From the NCBI RefSeq assembly GCF_018130615.1, contig NZ_JAFCKB010000027.1:1-64000 (forward strand): DNA of 64,000 nt, read 5' to 3'. Source of the DNA: Bradyrhizobium manausense (GTDB lineage: Bacteria > Pseudomonadota > Alphaproteobacteria > Rhizobiales > Xanthobacteraceae). Numbering within the stretch: the first letter of the stretch is position 1; each line of letters starts with the position of its first letter. Under the pieces are notes generated by a model. The model made no database searches. It saw only the letters and a list, made by a program, of their open reading frames with translations, and was not told where the DNA came from. Positions 39,602 to 49,107 of the stretch are shown in pieces. The translations under genes and the position numbers were made by a program.

Positions 39602-41641
39602 ATGAGAGCAGTGAAATTCGCCGGCGCAGCTTTGGCCGCAATCGTCATCGTGATCGTACTCCTGCTGGTGATCGGGATCCCCTCCGGGTTTCTGACCGCG
39701 ACGATTGCCTCGCGCGTCGAGCAGGCGAGCGGCTATCGCCTGTCGATCGACGGCGCCACCAAGATCAGCCTGTGGCCGACGCTGAACGTCACGCTGAACG
39801 ACCTCACGCTTGCCGACCCCAAGGACCGTAGCGGCATCACGCGCCTGACGATCGACAGCGTGCAGGCCGACATGTCGCTCGCAAGCGTGTGGTCGGGGCG
39901 CCCGAAGCTCAGCGAAATCGTCGTCAGCCATCCGGTGCTGTACCAGCCGCTGCTGCGAGAGCGCCTGCCGAATGCCGATGCATCGTCGAAGCCGCTCGCG
40001 CTCGACATGGACGGCGCGACCATCGACCGCGTCAAGATCACCAACGGCGAGGTCGCATTCTCGCGCGTGCGCGATCGCGTCGACGGCCACATCAGCGCCA
40101 TCAATGCCGACGCCGTCATGGGTCCCGACCGCAAGGTCAACATCGCCGGCACGGCGCGCGTCGGCGAGCATCCGACCAAGTTCGACATCAAGGCGACCAC
40201 GCCGGCCGCGCCGGTCGAGCGGCAAACGATCCCGGTGGAGTTCGCCATCGACATGCCCGACGTGCTGAAGTCTCAGCTCGCCGGTCATGCCGAAATGCGG
40301 CTCAGTGGGGACGTCGTGATGATCAACGGCGTCAACGGCACGCTCGGCGATGGCGCCTTCAACGGCTGGGCCTCGGTCGACATCGCGAGCAAGCCGCTGG
40401 TGAAGGTCGATCTCGACTTCCAGCGGCTCGCTATTCCGCTGGCAAAGTCCCCTGATGGCGCGTCGGGGCAGCCCTGGAGCAATACGCCGATCGACGTCTC
40501 CGGGCTCAATTATGTCGACGCGCAGATCAGGATCTCCGCCAACGAAGCGGTTATCGGCGACGCCCGGCTTGCGCCCGTGGCGCTCGATGCAAAACTGGCC
40601 GGCGGCATCTTGAAGGCGGGCACCGCCAATCTCGGCGCCTATGGCGGTCAGGTCTCGGGCGAGCTGATCCTCGATGCGACCAGCGGCGCGCCGAGCTTTG
40701 CCATGCACTCCGACCTCGCCAACGTGCGCGCGCTGCCGCTGCTTCAGGGCCTTGCCGAATTCGACCGGATCGACGGCAAGCTGCAGGCCAAGCTCGCGCT
40801 GCGCAGCGCCGGCACCAGCCAGCGGGCGCTGATGGCGAACATGCAGGGCACGGCCTTCGTCAATTTCCAGGACGGCGCCATCCGCGGCATCAATCTCGCA
40901 CAGATGATCCGCTCGCTGACATCGGGCACGCTGTCCGGCTGGCAGGACAATGAGGCGCAGAGCACCGACCTGTCGCAGCTCTCGGCGTCGTTCCGCATCG
41001 ACAAGGGCCAGGCGGTGACCACCGATCTCAATCTGATCGGGCCGCTGGTGCGCGTCACGGGCGTCGGCACAATTGCGCTCGACACCAAGATGATGGGCTT
41101 TCGCGTCGAGCCGAAGCTGGTGATGACGACCGAGGGCCAGGGCCGTGCCTCCGAGCCGATCGGCTTCGGCATTCCCGTGATGATCACCGGCGCCTGGTCG
41201 CAGCCGCGGATTTATCCCGACATGGCCGGCGTGCTCGACAATCCCGACGCGGCCTATGCCAAGCTGCGCGAGATGGGCAAGGGCCTGTTCGGGCCCGACG
41301 GCGCCGGGCTCGGCAACATCCTGAACAGTTTTGGCCTCGGCGGCGCCGCCGCACCCAATGGCGGCAACGCGGCTGGGAATGCCAACCCGCAGACACAGCC
41401 GCAGGGGCAAGGGCAGAACAATCCGCTCGGCGGGCAACTGGGTGAGGCGATCGGCAATCTGATCCAGCAGGGGCTCTCGAGCGGCGCCGGAAACGGCGCC
41501 GGCCGAAGCCGCAGCCTGCCCGGCGCGCCGGCCACACCGGTGCCGCAGGCCTCGCCCGCACCGCCGGCCCAGGGTTCGCCTGACGCACAGCAGGACAGCC
41601 AGCCGATGAACGACGTGATGCGGCAGCTCTTTAATCGGTGA
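39602..41641 (+). CDS. AsmA-family protein
   Basis: This 679-residue envelope protein has an N-terminal membrane anchor (about 8-30). A long beta-rich region of the AsmA/TamB-related bridge-like group follows (ASGYRLSIDGATKISLWPTLNVTLNDLTLADP, then later AsmA_2 segments). The C-terminus is low-complexity Gln/Gly/Pro-rich. AsmA-like proteins help outer-membrane lipid homeostasis and are thought to form lipid-conducting grooves. GGAAAG lies upstream of the ATG. It is divergent from the Crp-like gene. Confidence 0.92.
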   Translation: MRAVKFAGAALAAIVIVIVLLLVIGIPSGFLTATIASRVEQASGYRLSIDGATKISLWPTLNVTLNDLTLADPKDRSGITRLTIDSVQADMSLASVWSGRPKLSEIVVSHPVLYQPLLRERLPNADASSKPLALDMDGATIDRVKITNGEVAFSRVRDRVDGHISAINADAVMGPDRKVNIAGTARVGEHPTKFDIKATTPAAPVERQTIPVEFAIDMPDVLKSQLAGHAEMRLSGDVVMINGVNGTLGDGAFNGWASVDIASKPLVKVDLDFQRLAIPLAKSPDGASGQPWSNTPIDVSGLNYVDAQIRISANEAVIGDARLAPVALDAKLAGGILKAGTANLGAYGGQVSGELILDATSGAPSFAMHSDLANVRALPLLQGLAEFDRIDGKLQAKLALRSAGTSQRALMANMQGTAFVNFQDGAIRGINLAQMIRSLTSGTLSGWQDNEAQSTDLSQLSASFRIDKGQAVTTDLNLIGPLVRVTGVGTIALDTKMMGFRVEPKLVMTTEGQGRASEPIGFGIPVMITGAWSQPRIYPDMAGVLDNPDAAYAKLREMGKGLFGPDGAGLGNILNSFGLGGAAAPNGGNAAGNANPQTQPQGQGQNNPLGGQLGEAIGNLIQQGLSSGAGNGAGRSRSLPGAPATPVPQASPAPPAQGSPDAQQDSQPMNDVMRQLFNR

Positions 41642-41898
41642 TTGGCGGACCAAGGCGACGAACTCCGCGCTCAGCCTTACACCCCCGCCTCTTCCGCTTC
41701 TTCATCCGAACGGAGGAGGGAGCCTGCAAGCTGCGACAATTCACCGCCCTGCCGGCCCATCCCGGCGTTCCCCGACGGGTAACCACACCGGCCCTTGGCT
41801 GCCCCCCTGCCCGTCCAAGAGCCCAAATTGTGGTAGAAGGGCCCTGGGGCCTGTACGGCCCGTAGCGCCGGCGTCGGTCGCGGCGCAAGAGGATCCGG

Positions 41899-44346
41899 AT
41901 GGCGGGAGCGAAAGACAAGACCTGGTTTCTGCGCGAGGGCCTGTTCGCCAAATATGTCGTCTCCCTCGTCGGCCTCGTCGTGTTCGTGCTCGCCGTCAAC
42001 GGCGCGATGGAGACCTGGATCTCCTATCGCGCCACCAAGACACAGCTCACTGACGGGCTCGAGGACAAGGCGCAAGGCGCCGCCCGGCGCATGGAGCAAT
42101 CCATCTCCGAGCTCGAGCGCCAGATCAGCTGGGTGACGACGGCCAGCCGGGACACGCTCGAGAAGCGCCGCGCCGACTACGCCCAGCTCCTGCAACAGGT
42201 CGCCGTCGTCTCCCAGCTGTTCCAGCTCAACGGCGACGGCCGCGAGGTGCTGCGCGTCTCGCGCCAGTCGACCACGACCGGCAGCAATGCCGACCTCGCC
42301 CGCGACATGCGTTTCACCGAAGCGGTCGCCCGCGGCGTCAGCTTTGCACCGGCCTATTTCGTCGACCAGAAGCCGGTGATGTCGATCTCGGTGGCGCATT
42401 CCGGCTTCAATGCCGGCGTCACGGTGGCCGAAATCGATCTCAGCTTTCTCTCCGAGTTCCTGTCCGACGCCCAGGTCGGCAAGGCCGCCTTCGCCTATGT
42501 GGTCGACGCACGCGGCCGCGTGCTGGCGACCTCGTCGAAGGGGCCCGATGTCGGCAAGGATCTGTCGAAGCTGCCGCAGGTGGCGGCGGCGATCGCGCCC
42601 GGCCGTGAGGCCGAGACGTCGGGCACCGACTTCAACGGCCATTCGGTGCTGACAGCCGAAAGCACCGTGCCGAAGCTCGGCTGGAGCGTGCTGTTCGAGC
42701 AGCCGACCACGCAGGCCTTGACGCCGATCCGCGACCAGCTGGTACGCATCGCGCTTTTGATCGGCATGGGTCTGCTGGTTGCGATCCTCGCCGGCACGTT
42801 GCTGGCGCGCCGCATGATCATCCCGATCAAGGCGCTGCGCGACGGCGCGCACAAGCTCGGCGAAGGCAATTTCAGCCACCGCATCGACGTGCACACCTCC
42901 GACGAGCTGGAAGAGCTGGCCGGCCAGTTCAACCGCATGGCGAGCCAGCTCCAGGAGACCTATTCGAACCTCGAAACAAAGGTGGAAGCGCGCACCCGCG
43001 ACCTCGCGCAGTCGATCAACGAGCTGAAGGTGCTGGAAGAGGTCGGCCGCGCCGTCGCCTCCTCGCTCGACCTCAACGCCGTGCTGCCGACGATCGCCGC
43101 CCGCGCGCTGGAGATCAGCCACGCCGATGCGGTGCTGATCTACGGCTATGATGCCGAACGGCGCCGCTTCAACCTGGTCGAGGCCAACGGCATCGACAAA
43201 TCAGTCGCCGGCGACCATGTCACGATCGGCGAGGGCGAGAACATCCTGAGCGACGCCGCCGCGCGCGGCGAACCGATCGCGCTTGCCGATCTCGACCACG
43301 CCGCCGAGCAGCCACTGCGCAACGTCGCGGTCAATGCCGGCTTCCACGCGGTGCTGGTGGTGCCGCTGATCGACCAGCAGGGCACGCTCGGCGCGCTGGT
43401 GGTGCTGCGCCGCGCGAGCGGCGCGTTCGAAGGCAGCCTCATCGGCTTGATGCGCACCTTCGCCAACCAGGCGGTGCTGGCGATGCGCAACGCACGCCTG
43501 TTCACCGAGGTCGACGACAAGAGCCACGCGCTGGAGACGGCGAACGAGACCGTGCGCGCCCAGGCCGACAAGCTGCGCGAGCAGACCGAGCAGCTCAAGA
43601 ACTGGAACAAGTCGCTGGAAGAGCGCGTCGAGACGCAGCTCGGCGAGATCGAGCGCATCCGCAAGCTCGAGCGCTTCCTGGCGCCGCAGGTGGCGCAGCT
43701 GATCGCCTCCTCCGACAGTCCCGAGGGACTGCTCACCAGCCAGCGCCGCGAGGTGACGGTGGTGTTCTGCGACCTGCGCGGCTTCACCGCCTTCACGGAA
43801 GCGACCGAGCCGGAAGAGGCGATGAACGTGCTGCGCGAATATCACGCAGCGCTCGGCAAGCTGATCTTCAAATATGAGGGCACGCTCGACAAATATGCCG
43901 GCGACGGCGTGATGATCCTGTTCAATGCGCCGATCCAGTTCGAGGACCACACCGCGCGCGCCGTGAAGATGGCGGTGGAGATGCGCGACACCATCGGCCC
44001 GCTGACCGAGCGCTGGCGCAACCGCGGACATAGCTTGGGCTTCGGCATCGGCATCGCGCTCGGCTATGCCACACTCGGCCAGGTCGGATTCGAGCAGCGA
44101 CTGGAATATGCCGCGATCGGCAGCGTCACCAACCTCGCCTCCCGCCTCTGCAGCGAGGCGCAAGCGAACCAGATCGTGGTCAGCCGCCGCGTCTACGGCA
44201 TGGTCGAGCAATGGGTCGAAGCCCGCGCCCTCGACGATCTCCAGCTCAAGGGGTTCAACCATCCCGTGCTGGCGATGGAGATTCTGGGCTGGCGCGAGGC
44301 GGTGGACAACGTCGTGGATGCCTCGGCGGCGCGGCGCAGAGGGTAG
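41899..44346 (+). CDS. Membrane-bound class III adenylate/guanylate cyclase with HAMP and GAF
   Basis: This 815-residue sensor cyclase has membrane segment 1 (about 20-40), an extracytoplasmic Cache-like domain, and membrane segment 2 (about 285-305). HAMP (about 308-360), a GAF domain (about 385-535), a coiled coil (about 545-600) and a class III cyclase domain follow. The cyclase metal residues are present in FCDLRGFTAFTE and DKYAGDGVMILFNAP, and the transition-state pair in TNLASR. The substrate-choice position reads IGSVTN where adenylate cyclases usually have Asp, so ATP versus GTP is uncertain. It would give the Crp-like regulator its ligand. The dispersed repeat at 44354 follows the stop. 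Confidence 0.93.
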   Translation: MAGAKDKTWFLREGLFAKYVVSLVGLVVFVLAVNGAMETWISYRATKTQLTDGLEDKAQGAARRMEQSISELERQISWVTTASRDTLEKRRADYAQLLQQVAVVSQLFQLNGDGREVLRVSRQSTTTGSNADLARDMRFTEAVARGVSFAPAYFVDQKPVMSISVAHSGFNAGVTVAEIDLSFLSEFLSDAQVGKAAFAYVVDARGRVLATSSKGPDVGKDLSKLPQVAAAIAPGREAETSGTDFNGHSVLTAESTVPKLGWSVLFEQPTTQALTPIRDQLVRIALLIGMGLLVAILAGTLLARRMIIPIKALRDGAHKLGEGNFSHRIDVHTSDELEELAGQFNRMASQLQETYSNLETKVEARTRDLAQSINELKVLEEVGRAVASSLDLNAVLPTIAARALEISHADAVLIYGYDAERRRFNLVEANGIDKSVAGDHVTIGEGENILSDAAARGEPIALADLDHAAEQPLRNVAVNAGFHAVLVVPLIDQQGTLGALVVLRRASGAFEGSLIGLMRTFANQAVLAMRNARLFTEVDDKSHALETANETVRAQADKLREQTEQLKNWNKSLEERVETQLGEIERIRKLERFLAPQVAQLIASSDSPEGLLTSQRREVTVVFCDLRGFTAFTEATEPEEAMNVLREYHAALGKLIFKYEGTLDKYAGDGVMILFNAPIQFEDHTARAVKMAVEMRDTIGPLTERWRNRGHSLGFGIGIALGYATLGQVGFEQRLEYAAIGSVTNLASRLCSEAQANQIVVSRRVYGMVEQWVEARALDDLQLKGFNHPVLAMEILGWREAVDNVVDASAARRRG

Positions 44347-44650
44347 TCAAAAGCAAAAAGTCGAAAACAACCCCATGCACAGTAGGCGGGGGCTGTGGGA
44401 TCAATGACTTACGCGAGCGCCACGGCCAAGGCGATCAACGCCCTTTGACACGTCGGGCAAAACACCGGCCTAGTGACATGATCGGGCGATCGGGCCTGAT
44501 CTCGCCAAGCTCTGACGCGCTTGCCCGTCGGGCGATCGATCCGGCGACAACTATGCTGTTGCGATTGAACGTTCCCACGAACCACATCGCTGCTCCCTGC
44601 GACTAACCCAGGCCTCAACGACGAGGCGGGATTTCGGATGGGAGAGACCC
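44347..44650. other. Intergenic region after the cyclase gene
   Basis: This 304-base spacer begins with the dispersed repeat (44354-44390) and has a further repeat-like GACACGTCGGGCAAAACA at about 44449-44466. Nothing gene-like was found. GGGAGAGACCC just before 44651 is the ribosome-binding region of the next gene. Confidence 0.6.
44354..44390. repeat. Dispersed intergenic repeat, copy 2
   Basis: This is the second copy of the element at 6098-6135, with the same GTCGAAAACAACCCCATGCA core. Both copies lie a few bases after the stop of a signalling gene on the plus strand. Confidence 0.7.
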
Positions 44651-45517
44651 GTGGCGCTTGCCTTGCCTTCGCGTGCGTATGATTTGCAGATGCTGGACCG
44701 TCCCGCCGATCGTGCGCGCGACCAGGGTTGGGTCTATGGCCTGCCGCCGGGCATCGAGAGCGAGCAATGGCCGCTCGATGCCGTCACCGGTTATCCGCTG
44801 ATGCACGGCTTTACGCTTCTGCTGCCGGACGATTACCGCGTGCATGGCGAGGACATCGTCGCGGTGTCGTTCTTTGCCACCGCGCCGGATCACAATGACG
44901 GCGGTGCGCCCGATGATCCCGAGATTCGCGAGGCGGTGGCGGCCCGCACCCAGCATCCGCGCCTGTCCCGCATGACCGATATTCTCGATTACGAGTATGC
45001 GGCGCTGCTGCTGACCAGGGCCGAATATGAGGGTGCATTCGCAACGCCGCCGGCGCCGCTCGCGCTCGCGACGTCGGACCGGCCGCGCTGGCTGGATGTC
45101 GGCGGCGCCAGCGCTTTCCATGAAGCCGCAGCGCCCTACGCGAAGAAGATGTTCGCCGCTCCGCCGCGCGCCGACCTCGCCGAGAACCGCGCGATCGCGC
45201 TGATCCCGCGTGCTGAGGATCCCAATGCCGGCAAGGCGCCGCAGGACGAGCACAGAAGCCGCGTCGCACCGACCGGCTATCAATCGTTTTGCTACTATGT
45301 CGGCGGCATGCCGAGCCGCGACAATTTCCGCCTGCACGACTGGAGCAAGAACCACGCCCAAAACCATCTCGGCGGCACCATGCGGCCCTGCCAGTCCGTG
45401 CCCGAGATGAGCCCGTTCTACATCGAGTTCGAGGAATATTTCGGCGGCTACAATTTCGGCGGCGGCAACGCGCAGCTCGATTTCAAGAACATGAAGTTCG
45501 ACTGGGCGTGCGGATAG
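44651..45517 (+). CDS. Conserved hypothetical protein, 288 residues
   Basis: This soluble protein starts at GTG with GGGAGAGAC upstream. It is rich in aromatic and acidic residues, with FCYYVGGMPSRDNFRLHDWS and a C-terminal EEYFGGYNFGGGNAQLDF. There is no signal peptide, membrane segment or known catalytic motif. I do not recognise the family. It is convergent with the defence-type cassette that begins at 45547 on the other strand, and does not appear to belong to it. Confidence 0.75.
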   Translation: MALALPSRAYDLQMLDRPADRARDQGWVYGLPPGIESEQWPLDAVTGYPLMHGFTLLLPDDYRVHGEDIVAVSFFATAPDHNDGGAPDDPEIREAVAARTQHPRLSRMTDILDYEYAALLLTRAEYEGAFATPPAPLALATSDRPRWLDVGGASAFHEAAAPYAKKMFAAPPRADLAENRAIALIPRAEDPNAGKAPQDEHRSRVAPTGYQSFCYYVGGMPSRDNFRLHDWSKNHAQNHLGGTMRPCQSVPEMSPFYIEFEEYFGGYNFGGGNAQLDFKNMKFDWACG

Positions 45518-45546
45518 TCCCTTTCACAACGATGCCGAAGCCTAGC

Positions 45547-45720
45547 TCATTTTGTCCAAGTGTCGGGCGTTTCCTTGGTTCCAACCTCGGCTCCAACCGC
45601 AGGAGCGGCCGAGATGTCGAGTTCGTCACCTTCTTTGAGAGCGAGCTGGTCTACCAGCTCTTTCGGAAGCTCGACTGCCAAGTCATCGTCCCATTTGAAA
45701 ACCTTCAGCGTGGTGTCCAT
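45547..45720 (-). CDS. Short AbrB/MazE-like DNA-binding antitoxin
   Basis: This 57-residue protein has the swapped-hairpin AbrB/MazE fold: KWDDDLAVELPKELVDQLALKEGDELDI. It starts at the ATG whose A is shared with the TAA stop of the GIY-YIG gene (TAATG), so it is translationally coupled to the cassette. Full MazE-like antitoxins of this type carry a longer C-terminal toxin-binding tail; here the protein ends soon after with ETPDTWTK, and no PIN or MazF toxin follows. It may be a remnant or a small regulator of the cassette. Confidence 0.75.
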   Translation of the reverse strand: MDTTLKVFKWDDDLAVELPKELVDQLALKEGDELDISAAPAVGAEVGTKETPDTWTK

Positions 45721-46937
45721 TAGGCTTGCGCCCCGCGCGGTAGCTTGCTGCCGTCGACGCGCACCAGCGCTGCTTTCGCCGGGTCGTAGGTATAACTTGT
45801 GATCGTCCCGTCCCTGATGCGGTCGACGGCTTCATCGATGACGAAACGCGGCGCCAAGAACCACTCGCGCGGCACGACGGGATTACCGAAGCGATCGGGA
45901 ATCTCGATGTCGAGCTGTGCCGCGCCAAAAACGCGATGAATGAGATTTTCCAGCTTGGTGCGGTTGACGTTGTAGAGCTCGTAGGTCGCGACGATCTCGA
46001 CGTCTGCCATGAGGAAGGTCGGATCGAGCTTTGCATTGGCGATGCGCTGCTTCACGTCGCCGCCCGTGACCCCGATCTTGTGCAGGACATTGCGGTGAGC
46101 CGCGACGGTCGGATGGTCCGATTTGCTCCGGAGTACGTAGACGATGCCGCTTGCCTCGTCCCCCTCCTCGTTGTCGTCGGCGAACAGCGGGCCGGCTGAT
46201 GGCTCGATGATCCTCCGGCCTGCGGAATCCTGTTGCAGCGCCTTCTGCAACGAGCGCATCAGCAGATTGCTCTCGGTGCCGTTGTCGAAGATCACCCTCA
46301 GGCGGGCGTCGATGTTGCCATGCTCGTTGCTGAACGGCTCGTCCATGGCAGCGACATAGGCTTTCTGTCCGCCCAGAATATAGAAGCGCCCCGGCGCGAT
46401 CTCGGACTTGCGCTCGAAACGTCGCGTCTGCCGGAAGCCGAGGCTGAGGTCCTTCTGGACCTGCTCGAACAGAGGTTTGAACGTGTCGAAATCCTCACAT
46501 TTCTGCCGATTGGCGATCTCCTCGGCAGCACGCTTCTCGGCTGACGAACGAATGTGCCGGAGTTCGGTGATGTCATCAGGCCCGGCCGCCTCGACGCCGA
46601 GCTGCGACAGCAGTTGATCGTCGTCGAGCTGCTCTGCGAAACCCGTCGGCGCCGAGACGTGCTCCAGCAACCCTTGGCGATCGATCGGCGCCAGCAAGGT
46701 CCGGCATTCGTCGAGTTCGCGGAGACGATCGAGCCGCACCGCATAGAGCCGCTCGAAGATGTCCCGCTCTTCGCCGTGCTGCGGCGGATGACCATGCTGA
46801 TCGACGAAACGTTGAATATCCTCGAAGCCGGCGATGATCCGCTCTTCCCGCGGTGTCCGACCGCCCTGCTTCCTGGTCTCGACCTCGACGCCCAGCTCTC
46901 CGAGCAGCGCGTCGTCCTCGTCGGTGAAGTCAGCCAC
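45720..46937 (-). CDS. GIY-YIG (T5orf172-type) nuclease-domain protein
   Basis: This 405-residue protein has a helical N-terminal half with no recognised domain and a C-terminal GIY-YIG domain. GIVYVLRS matches the GIY strand and LHKIGVTGGDVKQRI the YIG strand with its Arg. NRTKLENLIHRVF carries the likely catalytic Glu. This is the T5orf172 branch found in many phage-defence loci. The GTG start overlaps the helicase stop by eight bases, so the two are made together. It probably nicks or cuts DNA loaded by the helicase (inference). Confidence 0.85.
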   Translation of the reverse strand: MADFTDEDDALLGELGVEVETRKQGGRTPREERIIAGFEDIQRFVDQHGHPPQHGEERDIFERLYAVRLDRLRELDECRTLLAPIDRQGLLEHVSAPTGFAEQLDDDQLLSQLGVEAAGPDDITELRHIRSSAEKRAAEEIANRQKCEDFDTFKPLFEQVQKDLSLGFRQTRRFERKSEIAPGRFYILGGQKAYVAAMDEPFSNEHGNIDARLRVIFDNGTESNLLMRSLQKALQQDSAGRRIIEPSAGPLFADDNEEGDEASGIVYVLRSKSDHPTVAAHRNVLHKIGVTGGDVKQRIANAKLDPTFLMADVEIVATYELYNVNRTKLENLIHRVFGAAQLDIEIPDRFGNPVVPREWFLAPRFVIDEAVDRIRDGTITSYTYDPAKAALVRVDGSKLPRGAQA

Positions 46938-49107
46938 GCGCCGCCTCCGCCTTCATGCGGGCCAGGAAAGCGACGCCTTCCGCCATGCGCTTCTCCCAGG
47001 CGTCGGCCGCCGTGATCGAGGGCAACCGGCCGCGCTCCTGCTTGAACTTCAAGGCGCGTTTGGCGAGATCGCGGGCTTCATCGGCGGTCATGCTGACACG
47101 CTTGGCCGAAATCGCGGCCTGAACCTGCTTCAGGCTTTCTTCGCTCATGGTCTTGGCGAGAATGGCGTAGGCCTCCCCGAACGGATTGATGCTGTCGATC
47201 AGGTCGATGTCCAACTCGCGCACATCCATCGCATATTTGCGGACACCATCGATAAAGGCCGTATTCGGGCCGGCCTCACCCGGGCCGTCGGCGCCCCCCA
47301 GGGCGACCTTCTTCGCCATCTGGGTCAGATTGAGCGCGGCAATTGCGTGCTGGCGCACGGCCTCCTGATCGCCCTCATCCAACTCGGGATATCTGTCCTT
47401 GATGATCTTGCCCAGCCGAAGCTGAGTCAGTTCGGCTGGAACCACTTCAGGGTCGAAAAGCCCGCGTTCGATCGCCGGCTTGTCCTGAACGAAAGCCGCG
47501 ATCACCTCATTCAAATCCTGTTGGCAGATGCGCTGCGCCTCCTCGCTCTTGGGAGTGACCAGTCCCTTGATCTCGATCTGGAACTGCCCGGTGCCTTCAT
47601 TGAAGCCGACATTGCATTTGGCGGGGTCATAGCCGCCCTCGCCGTAGCTGAATCCCTCGACCGCGCCGATTGCCGAATTCTTCGGCTTGAACTCGAATCG
47701 CGGCGCAAGCACCTGCTCCATGAGAAGGCTCGCCGCGATGGCCTTCAGCGTGTCGTTCACGGCCTCATTGACGTTCTCGGGCGAGGCATCGGGCTCGGCG
47801 ATCAGATTGGTGAAGCGGGCGCGGGTCTTGCCCGGCGCATCGCGGGTGGCGCGGCCGATGATCTGGATGATCTCGGTCAGGCTCGAGCGGTAGCCCACGG
47901 TCAGCGCGTGCTCGCACCAGACCCAGTCGAAGCCTTCCTTGGCCATGCCCAGCGCAATGATGATGTCGACATGGTCGCGGTTATTCTTCTGCGCAGAATC
48001 CTTCAGCGCGGCGGAGACCCGGTCGCGCCTGGCGGCATCGTCGTCGACGAGATCGGCGATCCTGAGCACCCGCCCGGCGGGTGTCTTCACGAGCTGGAAG
48101 CCGGTCTTGGGATCGGTCCCCTGCCATTCGCCGAGGGACTCGATGATGTGCTCGACTTCCTTGATCTTGTCTTTTGTGCTTTCGCGGGCGTTGACGCTGG
48201 GGATGTGGACGATGGTCTTCTCGTCGGGATCGAGCACCTTGATGATGTCATCGGCATAGGCGCCCGAATAGAAGTAATAGCCGATATCCAGTTCCTTGAG
48301 ATATTCGTAGCCGTTGAGCTGCTCGTAATAGGTGTAGGTGACCGGCTCGAACTTCGCCTCGTCCGTCGGCGACAGCACAGCTTCTGCGTCGCCCCGGAAA
48401 TAGGAGCCGGTCATCGCCACGATATGGACCTTGTCGCGGGCGATGAACTCGCCGAGATGCTGGCCGAGCTTGTTGTCGGGATTGGCCGAGACGTGGTGGA
48501 ATTCGTCCACCGCGATCAGCCGGCCGTCGAACGCCTCAACGCCGAACTTGTCCACCGCGAAGCGGAAGGTGGCGTGGGTGCAGACCAGCACCTTATCGGC
48601 GCTTTCGAGAAAGGCGCCAACGGAATTGACCTTGCCGCCATTGTCAGCGCCGGGGGCGTCGCAGAGATTCCATTTAGGCACGACGGTCCAGTCGGCCCAA
48701 AAGCCGTACTTCGTCAGAGGCTCGTCATGGAAGCTCGCGCCGATCGACTTCTCCGGCACGACGATGATCGCCTGCCTGATGTCCTGATTATGGAGCTTGT
48801 CCAGTGCAATGAACATCAGCGCCCGACTCTTGCCCGAGGCCGGAGGCGACTTGATCAGGAGGTATTGCTCGCCGCGCCGCTCATAGGCGCGCTCCTGCAT
48901 CGGCCGCATGCCGAGCGCGTTGGCGCGGGTGGATTGCCCGGTCCTGGCATAGGTGACGGCGACGCTGGGGACGCCGGCCGGCGCCTTCGCCGGCCGCAGC
49001 TTCGCGGCGCGGAAGAACGCCTCATCCGCCTCCGCGATGTCGGCCGTGTCGATCGCCTCGTCCGGCAGGGCCGCCAGCTCAGCCAAGCGCTTTTTTGAGA
49101 TAGACAT
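46930..49107 (-). CDS. DEAD/DEAH helicase with N-terminal BrnA-antitoxin head
   Basis: This 725-residue protein is a fusion. Residues 1 to about 38 (KKRLAELAALPDEAIDTADI, then EADEAFFRAAKL) are the N-terminal half of a BrnA antitoxin. From about residue 48 it is a superfamily 2 helicase with Walker A SPPASGKS (Lys93), VDEFHH as motif II, and QIIGRATRDAPGK as motif VI. The BrnA ribbon-helix-helix part is absent. The ATG at 49107 lies inside the 3' end of the BrnT gene, just where brnA normally begins. No ATG, GTG or TTG occurs between codon 8 and Met67, so the helicase cannot easily be made without the BrnA head. Confidence 0.85.
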   Translation of the reverse strand: MSISKKRLAELAALPDEAIDTADIAEADEAFFRAAKLRPAKAPAGVPSVAVTYARTGQSTRANALGMRPMQERAYERRGEQYLLIKSPPASGKSRALMFIALDKLHNQDIRQAIIVVPEKSIGASFHDEPLTKYGFWADWTVVPKWNLCDAPGADNGGKVNSVGAFLESADKVLVCTHATFRFAVDKFGVEAFDGRLIAVDEFHHVSANPDNKLGQHLGEFIARDKVHIVAMTGSYFRGDAEAVLSPTDEAKFEPVTYTYYEQLNGYEYLKELDIGYYFYSGAYADDIIKVLDPDEKTIVHIPSVNARESTKDKIKEVEHIIESLGEWQGTDPKTGFQLVKTPAGRVLRIADLVDDDAARRDRVSAALKDSAQKNNRDHVDIIIALGMAKEGFDWVWCEHALTVGYRSSLTEIIQIIGRATRDAPGKTRARFTNLIAEPDASPENVNEAVNDTLKAIAASLLMEQVLAPRFEFKPKNSAIGAVEGFSYGEGGYDPAKCNVGFNEGTGQFQIEIKGLVTPKSEEAQRICQQDLNEVIAAFVQDKPAIERGLFDPEVVPAELTQLRLGKIIKDRYPELDEGDQEAVRQHAIAALNLTQMAKKVALGGADGPGEAGPNTAFIDGVRKYAMDVRELDIDLIDSINPFGEAYAILAKTMSEESLKQVQAAISAKRVSMTADEARDLAKRALKFKQERGRLPSITAADAWEKRMAEGVAFLARMKAEAARG

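Noticed and set aside
39422-41653. 743-codon open frame antisense to the AsmA gene
   Set aside because: Same GC artefact; the plus-strand frame has a membrane anchor, family motifs and a ribosome-binding site.
45560-45802. 80-codon plus-strand Ser-rich frame after the hypothetical gene
   Set aside because: It is the complement of the AbrB-like gene, whose fold and translational coupling are clear.
46834-49098. 754-codon plus-strand frame over the helicase and GIY-YIG genes
   Set aside because: No motif, low-complexity composition; helicase motifs on the minus strand are complete.
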